Of a stretch of 21,430 nt of DNA, positions 9,544 through 16,688 are shown piece by piece. The notes beneath the pieces were generated by a model. That model was given only the letters and a program-made list of their open reading frames with translations, was not told where the DNA came from and made no database searches. Made by a program: the position numbers and the translations under genes. Numbering within the stretch: position 1 is the first letter of the stretch; each line of letters opens with the position of its first letter. Origin of the DNA: an uncultured Phascolarctobacterium sp. GTDB lineage: Bacteria; Bacillota; Negativicutes; Acidaminococcales; Acidaminococcaceae. The stretch lies in contig NZ_CAJMEH010000032.1 of NCBI RefSeq assembly GCF_905212365.1, positions 1-21,430 of the forward strand. Reading direction: 5' to 3'.

Positions 9544-11865
9544 TCAGAATAAATTTAAAACGTCTTGCGCAGTCTTTTCACTGTTAAGCGTAATATTATC
9601 CAAATCCAGCGTAAAGCTGGCGTTGATAAAATCAGGATAGTTGATGGACAGCCCGTTCAATATTTTTTCCATCTGCTCCCGTTCCAAGCCGAAAATTTCC
9701 GTCGGACTTACGCCGTCGCTATCGATATCGTGGTTCAATAATCTGGATAATGTGAACTGGTAATAATTGCCGCACGCCTCGGCAAATTTAAACAAAGAGT
9801 ACAGGATTACGCGCGGCTCCGGGTTTTGCCAGCTGTTTCTTGTGATAGAAAGCATTGTATTCTTTTCACGATTAGCAACGCCTAAACCGACTTCACTGAA
9901 CGGAAGCGCAAGAATCCTAGAATAAGAACTCCAGATATCGCCGACCCAACTTTCTTTCGCTCCGTCCGCTACCAGCAAGGAGAGAGTATATTCCTTATTG
10001 ACAGTCTCATGCAATTTAACACGTTTAATGAGCCAATTTATTTGCGGCGTATATGCCAAATTGGTCAACATTAACGCCCAGCTTGATAAATTATCTAATC
10101 CGATATTGTTAATAACACCGGCAAAGCTACTATAACCATTCTCTTCAAGCAATCCTGCATCCCTAAGAAAACGCCTAAAGAAGCTGTACATCTGAGAACC
10201 AAGCGAATGCTTCTGTGCGAAGCTCTCCTTAAAATTAAAATATTGGTTAAACCACTCAATCTTAGGCGCATGATGTGAATAACAATTCAAACTTCTATTA
10301 GCGCTCATTCTTAATCCTCCCCTTGGCATTTCTAAAGATTTATATATCAAACATCCTTTTTCAACCTTATGGCACAACGCGCAATGTCGGCAGTCGTCGC
10401 TGATACTCAAAACTCCCTTATCCATATTGATACACCCGAATTGGCAATCTACTTCACATTCCCGGCAGCGAATACAGCAAGCTGCTTTTCTAAATACGTT
10501 TTTTAATAGCTTGACAAACATGGAATTTTTCTTTGACAATTCCGACGAATAACTTACGCAAATACTTCCTTGTTCTTCGATAACGTCGAAAATATACTGC
10601 TCTTTGCGGAACAAGATTCTATACGGAGACTCGTCATTTAAAAGCACGCCTATTGTCTTAATCCATATTTTCCAGTCCGTTTGAGGGTTATTTATCCTGA
10701 GTGTCGGTCTGCCATTTTCCATTTGCTCTGAATAATTCAATTCAATCGAAATATCTCGCCCATTTTTACGAGCCTTCCAACCGCCGTTTGCGATAAACTC
10801 ATCCAACTGTTCCGTAGAAGAAAATGATTTTTTATATAAATCACGTACTGTCCCAATAAGAGAATCGTATTCTTCAGAATACAATTCTCTACTCATATAA
10901 TCATTTCTTTCTGCTGCACGAGGACAAACCAGGCAGCCCACCCGACGATTGCCTTTTTTATATGCTTCGTTCATGTATAAGTCTTGCATAAAGATATACA
11001 AATACAACTCGGCAGAATTCCACTCCAATATGGGATTGCAACTATATTGCCCTTTATGCTTTTCCCCAAGGCTGATATAATCATATTCGCTTCTCGACAG
11101 GCTTTCGCTAGCCCTGATACCGATAAACGCCATACCGATAAAATCATGCAAACCAGTATATTCTCTTAATTTCAGTACTTGCGGCGCAGTCTTATGCACA
11201 CTACAGCACCATCTCGTGACCGTAGCCGGCGGGCCGAATTTTTTCCAAGTAAATGCAGGGCTATAATCAGACTTAGCCTGAAGAAACTCTACATTATTTT
11301 CAATACATTGCTGTTCTACAGCTTCAACTGCTTTATACGTATCCGGGAACTCCATCCCAGTATCACCAAAAAGGACTTTAAATTTATTATGCGGCAAGGC
11401 GCGCTGCACTAAATCCAGCGTTACAATGCTGTCCTTGCCGCCGCTGAACGCGACATAGAAAACGTCTACTTTATTCATATACTCGACGTAAATGTTATAA
11501 ATCTTTCTTATCGTCTCCGACGCCAGCTTTTCCAGAATATCGCGGTTTTTTTCCACCATGGCCGGAATATCGACAAAGCGCAGGGGCGCTCCGTCCGGTT
11601 CAGGCTCGTCAATAAGAATAATCTCCGGCGCGGTACACATACTGCCGCCCTTGGTTTTGGCCACCAGCCTTCCCCGGTAAAAATAATTATTGGCTTCCGC
11701 CCACATATACGGGTAGGCATCGCTCTTAGCATACTGCCAATGCTTATCGAACCCCAAAACATCGAGCTCTTTATAATAAACGGGACGCGGTTCCTTGCTA
11801 AACGCAAGCGGCGAGCTGTTCAGCAGCAAGCCGCCTGTTGCAGCGTCCCAACTGTATGAGTACAT
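9544..11865 (-). CDS. brxP: BrxP, PAPS-reductase/DndC-like protein with two [4Fe-4S]-type motifs
   Basis: The signature gene of BREX type 4. Residues ~130-320 form an adenine-nucleotide alpha-hydrolase/PAPS-reductase fold: PP-loop SGGKDS (141-146), GDTGMEFP after it, TRWCC (Cys220, Cys221) and GCLVCP (Cys311, Cys314). Residues ~463-505 hold a ferredoxin-like module: Cys464/467/470/474 in CxxCxxCxxxC spacing, then Cys492/495/498/505. A further ~260 residues form a helical C-terminal domain of uncertain family, possibly DUF4007-like. DndC and SspD use a related PP-loop and Fe-S chemistry to activate the DNA backbone phosphate and insert sulfur, so the inferred role is DNA phosphorothioation with the desulfurase encoded downstream. 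It starts 1 nt after the stop of the preceding gene. A purely metabolic sulfate-reduction role is unlikely in this setting. Confidence 0.93.
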   Translation of the reverse strand: MYSYSWDAATGGLLLNSSPLAFSKEPRPVYYKELDVLGFDKHWQYAKSDAYPYMWAEANNYFYRGRLVAKTKGGSMCTAPEIILIDEPEPDGAPLRFVDIPAMVEKNRDILEKLASETIRKIYNIYVEYMNKVDVFYVAFSGGKDSIVTLDLVQRALPHNKFKVLFGDTGMEFPDTYKAVEAVEQQCIENNVEFLQAKSDYSPAFTWKKFGPPATVTRWCCSVHKTAPQVLKLREYTGLHDFIGMAFIGIRASESLSRSEYDYISLGEKHKGQYSCNPILEWNSAELYLYIFMQDLYMNEAYKKGNRRVGCLVCPRAAERNDYMSRELYSEEYDSLIGTVRDLYKKSFSSTEQLDEFIANGGWKARKNGRDISIELNYSEQMENGRPTLRINNPQTDWKIWIKTIGVLLNDESPYRILFRKEQYIFDVIEEQGSICVSYSSELSKKNSMFVKLLKNVFRKAACCIRCRECEVDCQFGCINMDKGVLSISDDCRHCALCHKVEKGCLIYKSLEMPRGGLRMSANRSLNCYSHHAPKIEWFNQYFNFKESFAQKHSLGSQMYSFFRRFLRDAGLLEENGYSSFAGVINNIGLDNLSSWALMLTNLAYTPQINWLIKRVKLHETVNKEYTLSLLVADGAKESWVGDIWSSYSRILALPFSEVGLGVANREKNTMLSITRNSWQNPEPRVILYSLFKFAEACGNYYQFTLSRLLNHDIDSDGVSPTEIFGLEREQMEKILNGLSINYPDFINASFTLDLDNITLNSEKTAQDVLNLF

Positions 11866-11866
11866 T

Positions 11867-14332
11867 TTAATCAGTGTCCTTCCTGTTTCTTTGCGCGTTG
11901 GCTTTGATGATGAGCGCTTCTATATTAGAATATTTACGTTGGGCAATGTAACCGATATCGCTCAAATATTGCAGTACAGAAGCTTTATTCAGTTCGATAT
12001 CCGTATGCATTAATAAATCAACGACCAAATCATCGAAAGCGTCTATCCCCGCACTCTTTTTAACAATAACGCCCACGCACGTTTTCGCATTAAAGCTACC
12101 GCAGTGCAGCAGCTTATACTTATGGCTGTAAAATGCCGCATAATGCTCCAGCAAAAAACTATTCCACGCAAATCCGGCGTAGGGGAACATGCCAAAGTTC
12201 GTAATTTCCTTAATAGCGATGTAATCGCCCGCGCAAATGCGGTCGAGCGCAGCGTCCGTTTCGTCCACCAAAAAGTGGGCGCGGCTCTTGGCGACAAATT
12301 GCTCCCGGCTGATACGCAGGCTATTCTCGTAAACAGGCTCAAAATATATTCCCGTAGCCAATTCTCCCGCTAACGCCTGCAGCTCCGTCAGCGTAAAGCT
12401 ATCGTGACGTTTTGCATAATTAGCGAACACGTCCGTCATGGACAAAGGCTTACCGTAACGGCTAATAACATTGCCTTTAAAATAAAAACGCTCGCCAAGC
12501 TTATACTTCAACGCATCCCTGAAGCCATTAACAGAATAGATAGCGTTATTGTCGATTATGTCAGGGTACTTCGCCTTAACTGCTTCGTACAGCTCGTTGC
12601 CTCCCATGAATTCCTTATCCTGAATATAGTAGTCGATAATAGCGGCTATATTCTCTAATTCTTCATGGGAAAGCATAAGCGAGCTTTCATGGAAATAGGC
12701 CCCGCCGCCGTTATTGACAAATTCTCTATTGCCGTTCAGTATATATTTAATATTGCTTTGGGGTATATGCGGCAAAGCTGCGAATACTTCCTCATATTCC
12801 ACAGGCCGCGCGTACTCCTGCAAGCATTGGCGGATTTCTGCAACCGGGTCTACGACTACGTATCTTTCCTTAGAAATAAAGTCACACTTTATAAAGACGC
12901 CGTCAATGTGTAAATGCTCAAGATATATCCGCAGCATATCGGCATCATGGATAGGATAATCCAGAAAGTCTTGCGCAAAATGATTGTACAACGCCTGAAA
13001 GTAAATTACTTTTTTCCCGCTGGCAAAGCTTTCTTCAATGTAATGCAGCAATTTTTCTTTTAGCTCCTCGCTCAGCATAACAGCGGGCAAGAAAGCTTTT
13101 CCTGCATATAAAATGCACAGCCGCTTGATATTCCGCGTGATTAACTCATCAGAATCAGCCAGCTCCTTGCCAAACTGCGCGGCATAATAGCGCCTGAATT
13201 TTCTAATCTCCAAGGAAGATTCCATGCGGAAGCCCTTTGAGAAGCGTTCTTGCAGCACAGAAGCATATTCCTCGTTTATGAAAGCAGGCTCTTCCTTTTG
13301 TGTAGAAATGTACTCTTCATTTTTAAAAGCTGGCTCTGCTTGTTGGGCAGAAACATTTTCTCTATTACTTACTGCCGCAGAAGAATGCGCCTTTCTTTCG
13401 TAACCGATTACAATGTTCTCCTCACCCACATGGCAAAGGTCGAGTATATACTTAATTTTGGCAACTATATTCTTTGCGCTGCAATTCGTTTCCAACACAT
13501 AATCGCTTTCAGGAATGCTTTTAGGAGCAATCATCAGATGAGCATCGCTTTTTTTCAAAAGTTCGGTGCGTTTACCAATTTTTGAAAAAGACATCCCTGC
13601 TGTAAACATATCAGGATACTCGCTCACCATAACGGTCATAAAATTCACGAACAAGTCAGTCCACGATTTACCACACGCTTTTTCTTTACCAAAATATGAA
13701 AATCGCATGGGTCTTGTATATGTCAAATCAGCTATCTTGGTAAAATCAACAAAGTAAAATGCTTCTTTGTCGCCGCCTAAAACGCTCTCGTCTGGTGGTA
13801 AAGCTTTAATGCCTGCATCTTCAGCGTCTGCTTCTTTATCACGAACAGCATAAACGAGAGGAGGTTCAACTATTTTCTCAGGCTGTTCTTCGGTAGATTC
13901 GCCTGCGTCATCAATCGCAGCCGTTTCTTTTTCCTCGTCAATAACGCTTTCAACGGGCGCTGTAGAAGGCTTGCCGTCCGATGCGCTTACATTTTCTGCT
14001 TGCGGTTTTTCCTGGACTTCTCCAGCAACAGGCTCTCGCATAGTTCCGGCTTCCAAGTACTCTAATAAATAGAAAAAATATAGGCTTGCCAAAAGCAGCG
14101 ACCCGCCTGTAAACGCTTCGCCCAACAACGCTTTCCAATTATCATTTTTCTTCAACGCTTTTAACGCCTCTAGGTCTTGCTCAGAAAAAACGCCTTGCTT
14201 TATAATCTTCTTATCTAAGAAGAAATTATTTAATCGGACTATATAATGGGCCAGAGTTTTAATTTGCACTGTATGCTTAGAAGCGCAAAAATTAAGGAAC
14301 TTCAATTGTTCCGAAGATCTTTCAACCGCCAT
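11867..14332 (-). CDS. Large unrecognised protein, first gene of the BREX type 4 operon
   Basis: No family recognised with confidence. Using the ATG at 14332 (821 residues), the layout is as follows. A helical N-terminal domain (~1-95) resembles the core-binding part of phage integrases only in general character and includes a hydrophobic LLLASLYFFYLL helix. An acidic, Pro/Glu-rich, probably disordered linker covers ~98-190. A compact domain covers ~196-312, with FSYFGKE, a Trp-containing motif and VLETNCSA. A second linker carries two tandem 15-residue repeats containing EPAF.NEEY. A long C-terminal half (~366-821) looks like serial winged-helix modules. A GTG at 14374 also opens the frame but lies only about 9 nt from the predicted transcript start and has poor SD spacing. 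Its place at the head of the operon, 1 nt from brxP, suggests a DNA-binding component or regulator of the system. Confidence 0.85.
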   Translation of the reverse strand: MAVERSSEQLKFLNFCASKHTVQIKTLAHYIVRLNNFFLDKKIIKQGVFSEQDLEALKALKKNDNWKALLGEAFTGGSLLLASLYFFYLLEYLEAGTMREPVAGEVQEKPQAENVSASDGKPSTAPVESVIDEEKETAAIDDAGESTEEQPEKIVEPPLVYAVRDKEADAEDAGIKALPPDESVLGGDKEAFYFVDFTKIADLTYTRPMRFSYFGKEKACGKSWTDLFVNFMTVMVSEYPDMFTAGMSFSKIGKRTELLKKSDAHLMIAPKSIPESDYVLETNCSAKNIVAKIKYILDLCHVGEENIVIGYERKAHSSAAVSNRENVSAQQAEPAFKNEEYISTQKEEPAFINEEYASVLQERFSKGFRMESSLEIRKFRRYYAAQFGKELADSDELITRNIKRLCILYAGKAFLPAVMLSEELKEKLLHYIEESFASGKKVIYFQALYNHFAQDFLDYPIHDADMLRIYLEHLHIDGVFIKCDFISKERYVVVDPVAEIRQCLQEYARPVEYEEVFAALPHIPQSNIKYILNGNREFVNNGGGAYFHESSLMLSHEELENIAAIIDYYIQDKEFMGGNELYEAVKAKYPDIIDNNAIYSVNGFRDALKYKLGERFYFKGNVISRYGKPLSMTDVFANYAKRHDSFTLTELQALAGELATGIYFEPVYENSLRISREQFVAKSRAHFLVDETDAALDRICAGDYIAIKEITNFGMFPYAGFAWNSFLLEHYAAFYSHKYKLLHCGSFNAKTCVGVIVKKSAGIDAFDDLVVDLLMHTDIELNKASVLQYLSDIGYIAQRKYSNIEALIIKANAQRNRKDTD
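13260..13366 (-). repeat. Degenerate 45-bp tandem repeat inside the first BREX operon gene
   Basis: Two full units (13260-13304 and 13305-13349) and a partial third (from 13350) align base for base with moderate divergence. They encode successive 15-residue units of the type EPAF.NEEY.S.Q. The exact in-frame period suggests expansion by slippage of a flexible linker between folded domains. Length variation between strains would be expected here. Confidence 0.75.
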
Positions 14333-14388
14333 AACCATCACCATATCTTGCCAAGCATATTCAAGACTCCGCACGTCTCCATGCTAAT

Positions 14389-14416
14389 ATTATATCACCT
14401 CTGTACCCCCCCGCAA
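14389..14416 (-). promoter_or_regulatory. Sigma-A type promoter for the BREX operon
   Basis: On the minus strand a perfect -10 TATAAT (plus 14389-14394) lies 16 bp from a weak -35 TTGCGG (plus 14411-14416). The spacer contains part of a run of seven G. Transcription would start near 14382, so the leader is very short and the first possible codon (GTG at 14374) would be almost leaderless. This supports a downstream ATG as the start. No other promoter of similar quality was noticed across the gene boundaries of the operon. Confidence 0.6.
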
Positions 14417-14430
14417 GACTTACACTATTA

Positions 14431-14580
14431 TTATTTCCCCTCCAGGTTCTTCAATGCCCTTCGCACCCGGCATACTTCGCTAAAGAACTCGTCCAGCCCC
14501 ATATCCAGCTTATCCAAATGACGCCTAAGCAGCGGAATGTTATTACGGCGACCTTTATCCACGGCTATACGTATCTGCAT
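14431..14580 (-). CDS. 49-residue basic small ORF of unknown function
   Basis: A short frame beginning MQIRIAVDKGRRNN and ending NLEGK. It has a very good ribosome site, AGGGAGG, 7 nt before the ATG at 14580. The product is basic at its N-terminus and helical after it. The stop at 14431 lies just before the -35 of the BREX promoter. It overlaps the end of an antitoxin-like fragment in another frame, as toxin-antitoxin genes often do, but it does not resemble a toxin I know. It may be a genuine small protein, or what is left of a longer one after rearrangement. Confidence 0.4.
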   Translation of the reverse strand: MQIRIAVDKGRRNNIPLLRRHLDKLDMGLDEFFSEVCRVRRALKNLEGK

Positions 14581-14650
14581 CTTCATGCCTCCCTGCAAGA
14601 AGATCAGCATAGCCCAAACTCATCATTTTATCAAATTCAGCTTTATTCAT
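14558..14650 (-). pseudogene. Antitoxin-like C-terminal fragment
   Basis: The frame encodes MNKAEFDKMM followed by LGYADLLAGR and a few acidic residues before a stop. This is the style of the C-terminal segment of RelB/DinJ-family antitoxins. The DNA-binding ribbon-helix-helix N-terminus is missing; the frame stays open upstream to about 14,710 but into sequence that does not look like an antitoxin. No ribosome site stands before the ATG at 14650. It is best read as a remnant at a rearranged junction. Confidence 0.35.
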
Positions 14651-14660
14651 TTCATTATAC

Positions 14661-14757
14661 GAGGACGTAACTCCGGACGAAGCGCAGACCGCTATGCAGG
14701 TGCTCATCGACAACCCCGTCTTTGACAGCGCGAGCGGCGAGCTGGCCGAAATTGCCG
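14661..14757 (+). other. GC-rich coding-like remnant on the plus strand
   Basis: This stretch is clearly richer in G and C than its surroundings. In one plus-strand frame it reads EDVTPDEAQTAM and continues to FDSASGELAEIAESW, with G or C at most third codon positions, as in a real gene. There is no start codon or ribosome site in front; the sequence just upstream belongs to AT-rich minus-strand coding. A strong plus-strand terminator overlaps its end. I take it as the leftover 3' end of a gene cut away when the region was rearranged. The family is unknown. Confidence 0.3.
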
Positions 14758-14790
14758 AAAGCTGGCAAAACTGCCGGCCTTCGGCTTTTC
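14754..14790 (+). terminator. Rho-independent terminator facing the rpsB-tsf operon
   Basis: The arms at 14754-14767 and 14772-14785 form a 14-bp stem with one mismatch and one G-T pair, a 4-nt AAAC loop, and TTTTC on the plus strand. It has no intact plus-strand gene to serve in this window. This supports the idea that a plus-strand gene once ended here. Confidence 0.6.
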
Positions 14791-14799
14791 TTATACAAC

Positions 14800-14830
14800 A
14801 AAAAGACCTGCACTCCGAAGAATGCAGGTC
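14800..14830 (-). terminator. Terminator of rpsB-tsf
   Basis: An 8-bp perfect stem, GACCTGCA at 14805-14812 and TGCAGGTC at 14823-14830, with a 10-nt loop. On the minus strand it is followed by TTTTTG. It lies 17 nt beyond the tsf stop, so the two-gene operon ends here. Confidence 0.85.
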
Positions 14831-14847
14831 AGTATTAGCAAAAGCTA

Positions 14848-15729
14848 TTAGCCTTTGATTTGGGACATAACTTCAGCAGCGAAATCCTCTTGTTTCTTTT
14901 CGATGCCTTCGCCCAGCTGGAAGCGCGCAAATGCCAGAACCTCGGCATTGTTAGCTTTCAGCAGCTTGCTGATGGTTTGCTCAGGATCCTTAACGAAGTC
15001 CTGGTCAACCAGGCAAACTTCCTTGTAATATTTGTTGATGCGGCCCATAACCATCTTCTCGATGATTTTTTCCGGTTTGCCTTCGTTTTTAGCTTGTTCA
15101 GCCAAAACTTCTTTTTCATGCTCCAGCTCAGCAGCAGGAACCTGAGTGCGCTCCAGATAGCTGGGGTTAGCAGCGGCAACCTGCATAGCGATATCCTTGC
15201 CCAGCTCGGCGCTGCCGCCCTTCATTTCTACCAGAACGCCGATTTTGCCGCCGCCGTGGATATAAGCGGCAACCAGGCCTTCGGGAGCTTCGTACAGAGC
15301 GAAACGGCGAACGTTAATCTTTTCGCCAATCTTAGCGATGCTTGCAGTTACCAGGTCGGCAACGGTTTGGCCTTCGATCTCGGAAGCCAGCAGAGCGTCG
15401 ATATCAGCCGGTTTAGTAGCTACGATATGAGCTGCAATCTTGGAAACCAGCTCTTTGAAATTATCGGTTTTAGCAACGAAGTCGGTTTCGCAGTTAACCT
15501 CAACAATGGTGCCAACCTTGCCGTCTTCGCTCAGGCAGTAGCCAACAACGCCTTCAGCAGCGATGCGGCCTGCTTTTTTAGCGGCAGCAGCCAGGCCTTT
15601 TTCACGCAGGAAGTCGATAGCCTTATCCATATCGCCTTCAACAGCGGTCAGAGCCTTTTTGCAGTCCATCATGCCTGCGCCGGTACGTTCGCGCAGTTCT
15701 TTAACCAATGCAGCAGTAATTTGAGCCAT
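14848..15729 (-). CDS. tsf: Elongation factor Ts
   Basis: Guanine-nucleotide exchange factor for EF-Tu in the cytoplasm. The 293 residues match the usual bacterial length. The N-terminal UBA-like module reads ALVKELRERTGAGMMDCKKAL, and the family motif EVNCETDFVAKT follows near residues 80-90. The paired core repeats and C-terminal helices are complete. AGGAGG stands before the ATG at 15729. It lies 32 nt after rpsB in the standard order. In many Bacillota pyrH and frr follow tsf; here a terminator and then the BREX junction follow instead. Confidence 0.98.
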   Translation of the reverse strand: MAQITAALVKELRERTGAGMMDCKKALTAVEGDMDKAIDFLREKGLAAAAKKAGRIAAEGVVGYCLSEDGKVGTIVEVNCETDFVAKTDNFKELVSKIAAHIVATKPADIDALLASEIEGQTVADLVTASIAKIGEKINVRRFALYEAPEGLVAAYIHGGGKIGVLVEMKGGSAELGKDIAMQVAAANPSYLERTQVPAAELEHEKEVLAEQAKNEGKPEKIIEKMVMGRINKYYKEVCLVDQDFVKDPEQTISKLLKANNAEVLAFARFQLGEGIEKKQEDFAAEVMSQIKG

Positions 15730-15761
15730 TAGTAAATCCTCCTCAAATTATAAAGTTTAAA

Positions 15762-16499
15762 TTATTCAGCGTCTTCAGCAGCAACTTCTTCTTCAGCTGC
15801 AGCTTCTTCGGTCTGCATACCTTGACGGCCTTCCAGAACAGCGTCAGCCATTTTTGCGGTCAACAGCTTAACAGCGCGGATAGCGTCGTCGTTTGCAGGG
15901 ATTACGTGATCGATTTCGTCGGGGTCGCAGTTGGTGTCAACAGTTGCCACGATAGGAATGTTCAGCTTGTGAGCTTCCAATACGGCAATGTGCTCTTTGC
16001 GGGGGTCAACGATGAACATTGCGCCCGGCAGCTTCTTCATATCTTTAATACCGCCCAAGTATTTGGTCAGCTTTTCCATTTCATGTTTCAGACCGATAAC
16101 TTCTTTCTTCGGCAGAACGTCGAAGGTACCGTCAGCTTCCATAGCTTCCAGCTTGCGCAGGCGAGCAATACGGGTTTGGATGGTTTTGAAGTTGGTCAGC
16201 ATGCCGCCCAGCCAACGCTCGTTTACATAGAACATGTTGCAGCGGGTAGCTTCTTCTTTCATAGCCTCTTGAGCTTGTTTTTTGGTGCCAACGAACAGAA
16301 TGCTTTCACCGGCAGCGGCAACCTCACGGATGAAGTTGTAAGCTTCGTCAACCTTCTTTACGGTCTTTTGCAGGTCAATGATGTAGATACCATTGCGCTC
16401 GGTAAAGATGTACGGAGCCATTTTAGGGTTCCAGCGACGGGTTTGGTGACCAAAATGAACACCAGCTTCAAGTAATTGTTTCATAGAGATAATAGCCAT
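15762..16499 (-). CDS. rpsB: 30S ribosomal protein S2
   Basis: Small-subunit protein that binds near the head-platform junction of 16S rRNA together with S1 in species that have it. The chosen start gives MAIISMKQLL followed by the S2 signature GVHFGHQTRRWNPKM. A second signature region, PGAMFIVDPRKEH followed by NIPIVATVDTNCDP, is also present. The C-terminus is an acidic, Ala/Glu-rich tail. The frame opens upstream to 16538, but AGGAGG sits at the correct distance only for the ATG at 16499. At 245 residues the length is normal. It shares the promoter and terminator with tsf. Confidence 0.98.
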   Translation of the reverse strand: MAIISMKQLLEAGVHFGHQTRRWNPKMAPYIFTERNGIYIIDLQKTVKKVDEAYNFIREVAAAGESILFVGTKKQAQEAMKEEATRCNMFYVNERWLGGMLTNFKTIQTRIARLRKLEAMEADGTFDVLPKKEVIGLKHEMEKLTKYLGGIKDMKKLPGAMFIVDPRKEHIAVLEAHKLNIPIVATVDTNCDPDEIDHVIPANDDAIRAVKLLTAKMADAVLEGRQGMQTEEAAAEEEVAAEDAE

Positions 16500-16605
16500 T
16501 TTTTGTTTCCTCCTGTTTTTTCCTCCGCAGAGACGCATTTTTACCCATAACTGCGCGGCTGACGCAGACAGCGGGCAAATTATCCTGCGTGTGTATTTTT
16601 ACACT
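16500..16605 (-). promoter_or_regulatory. rpsB 5' leader with small hairpins, possible regulatory leader
   Basis: The transcript predicted from the promoter has about 105 nt before the rpsB ATG. It can form GTGTA-AAAA-TACAC near its 5' end and a CTGCG/CGCAG stem in the middle, ahead of the AGGAGG. Ribosomal-protein leaders are often bound by their own product, and S2 autoregulation is known in other bacteria. I see no match to a specific described leader structure. Confidence 0.3.
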
Positions 16606-16611
16606 CGAAAT

Positions 16612-16640
16612 ATTTTATCATAAAAAAGGCCACTGTACAA
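16612..16640 (-). promoter_or_regulatory. Promoter of rpsB-tsf
   Basis: Minus-strand -35 TTGTAC (plus 16635-16640) and -10 TAAAAT (plus 16612-16617), separated by exactly 17 bp. This is a strong housekeeping-type promoter, as expected for a ribosomal-protein operon. Confidence 0.8.
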
Positions 16641-16688
16641 GCTATTTTTCAGCAAAAGCGCTAAAAAATGTACATTATTTACAGCTTT

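Noticed and set aside
181..14374. Classifying the operon as a Dnd or Ssp phosphorothioation system
   Set aside because: No DndB, DndD, DndE, SspB, SspC or SspE-like gene is seen; BrxC, PglZ and BrxL are clear BREX proteins.
14860..15732. A 290-codon open frame on the plus strand opposite tsf
   Set aside because: It is the exact antisense of a conserved, well-translated gene. Codon bias of tsf keeps the opposite frame open, and there is no ribosome site or recognisable domain.
15822..16475. A 217-codon plus-strand frame opposite rpsB
   Set aside because: Same antisense effect; the S2 protein on the minus strand is unambiguous.
16641..16688. Weak hairpin after the antiporter stop (AAAAGC...GCTTTT with inner TGTA/TACA)
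   Set aside because: The pairing is short and interrupted and the T-run does not follow the stem; I could not support it as a terminator.
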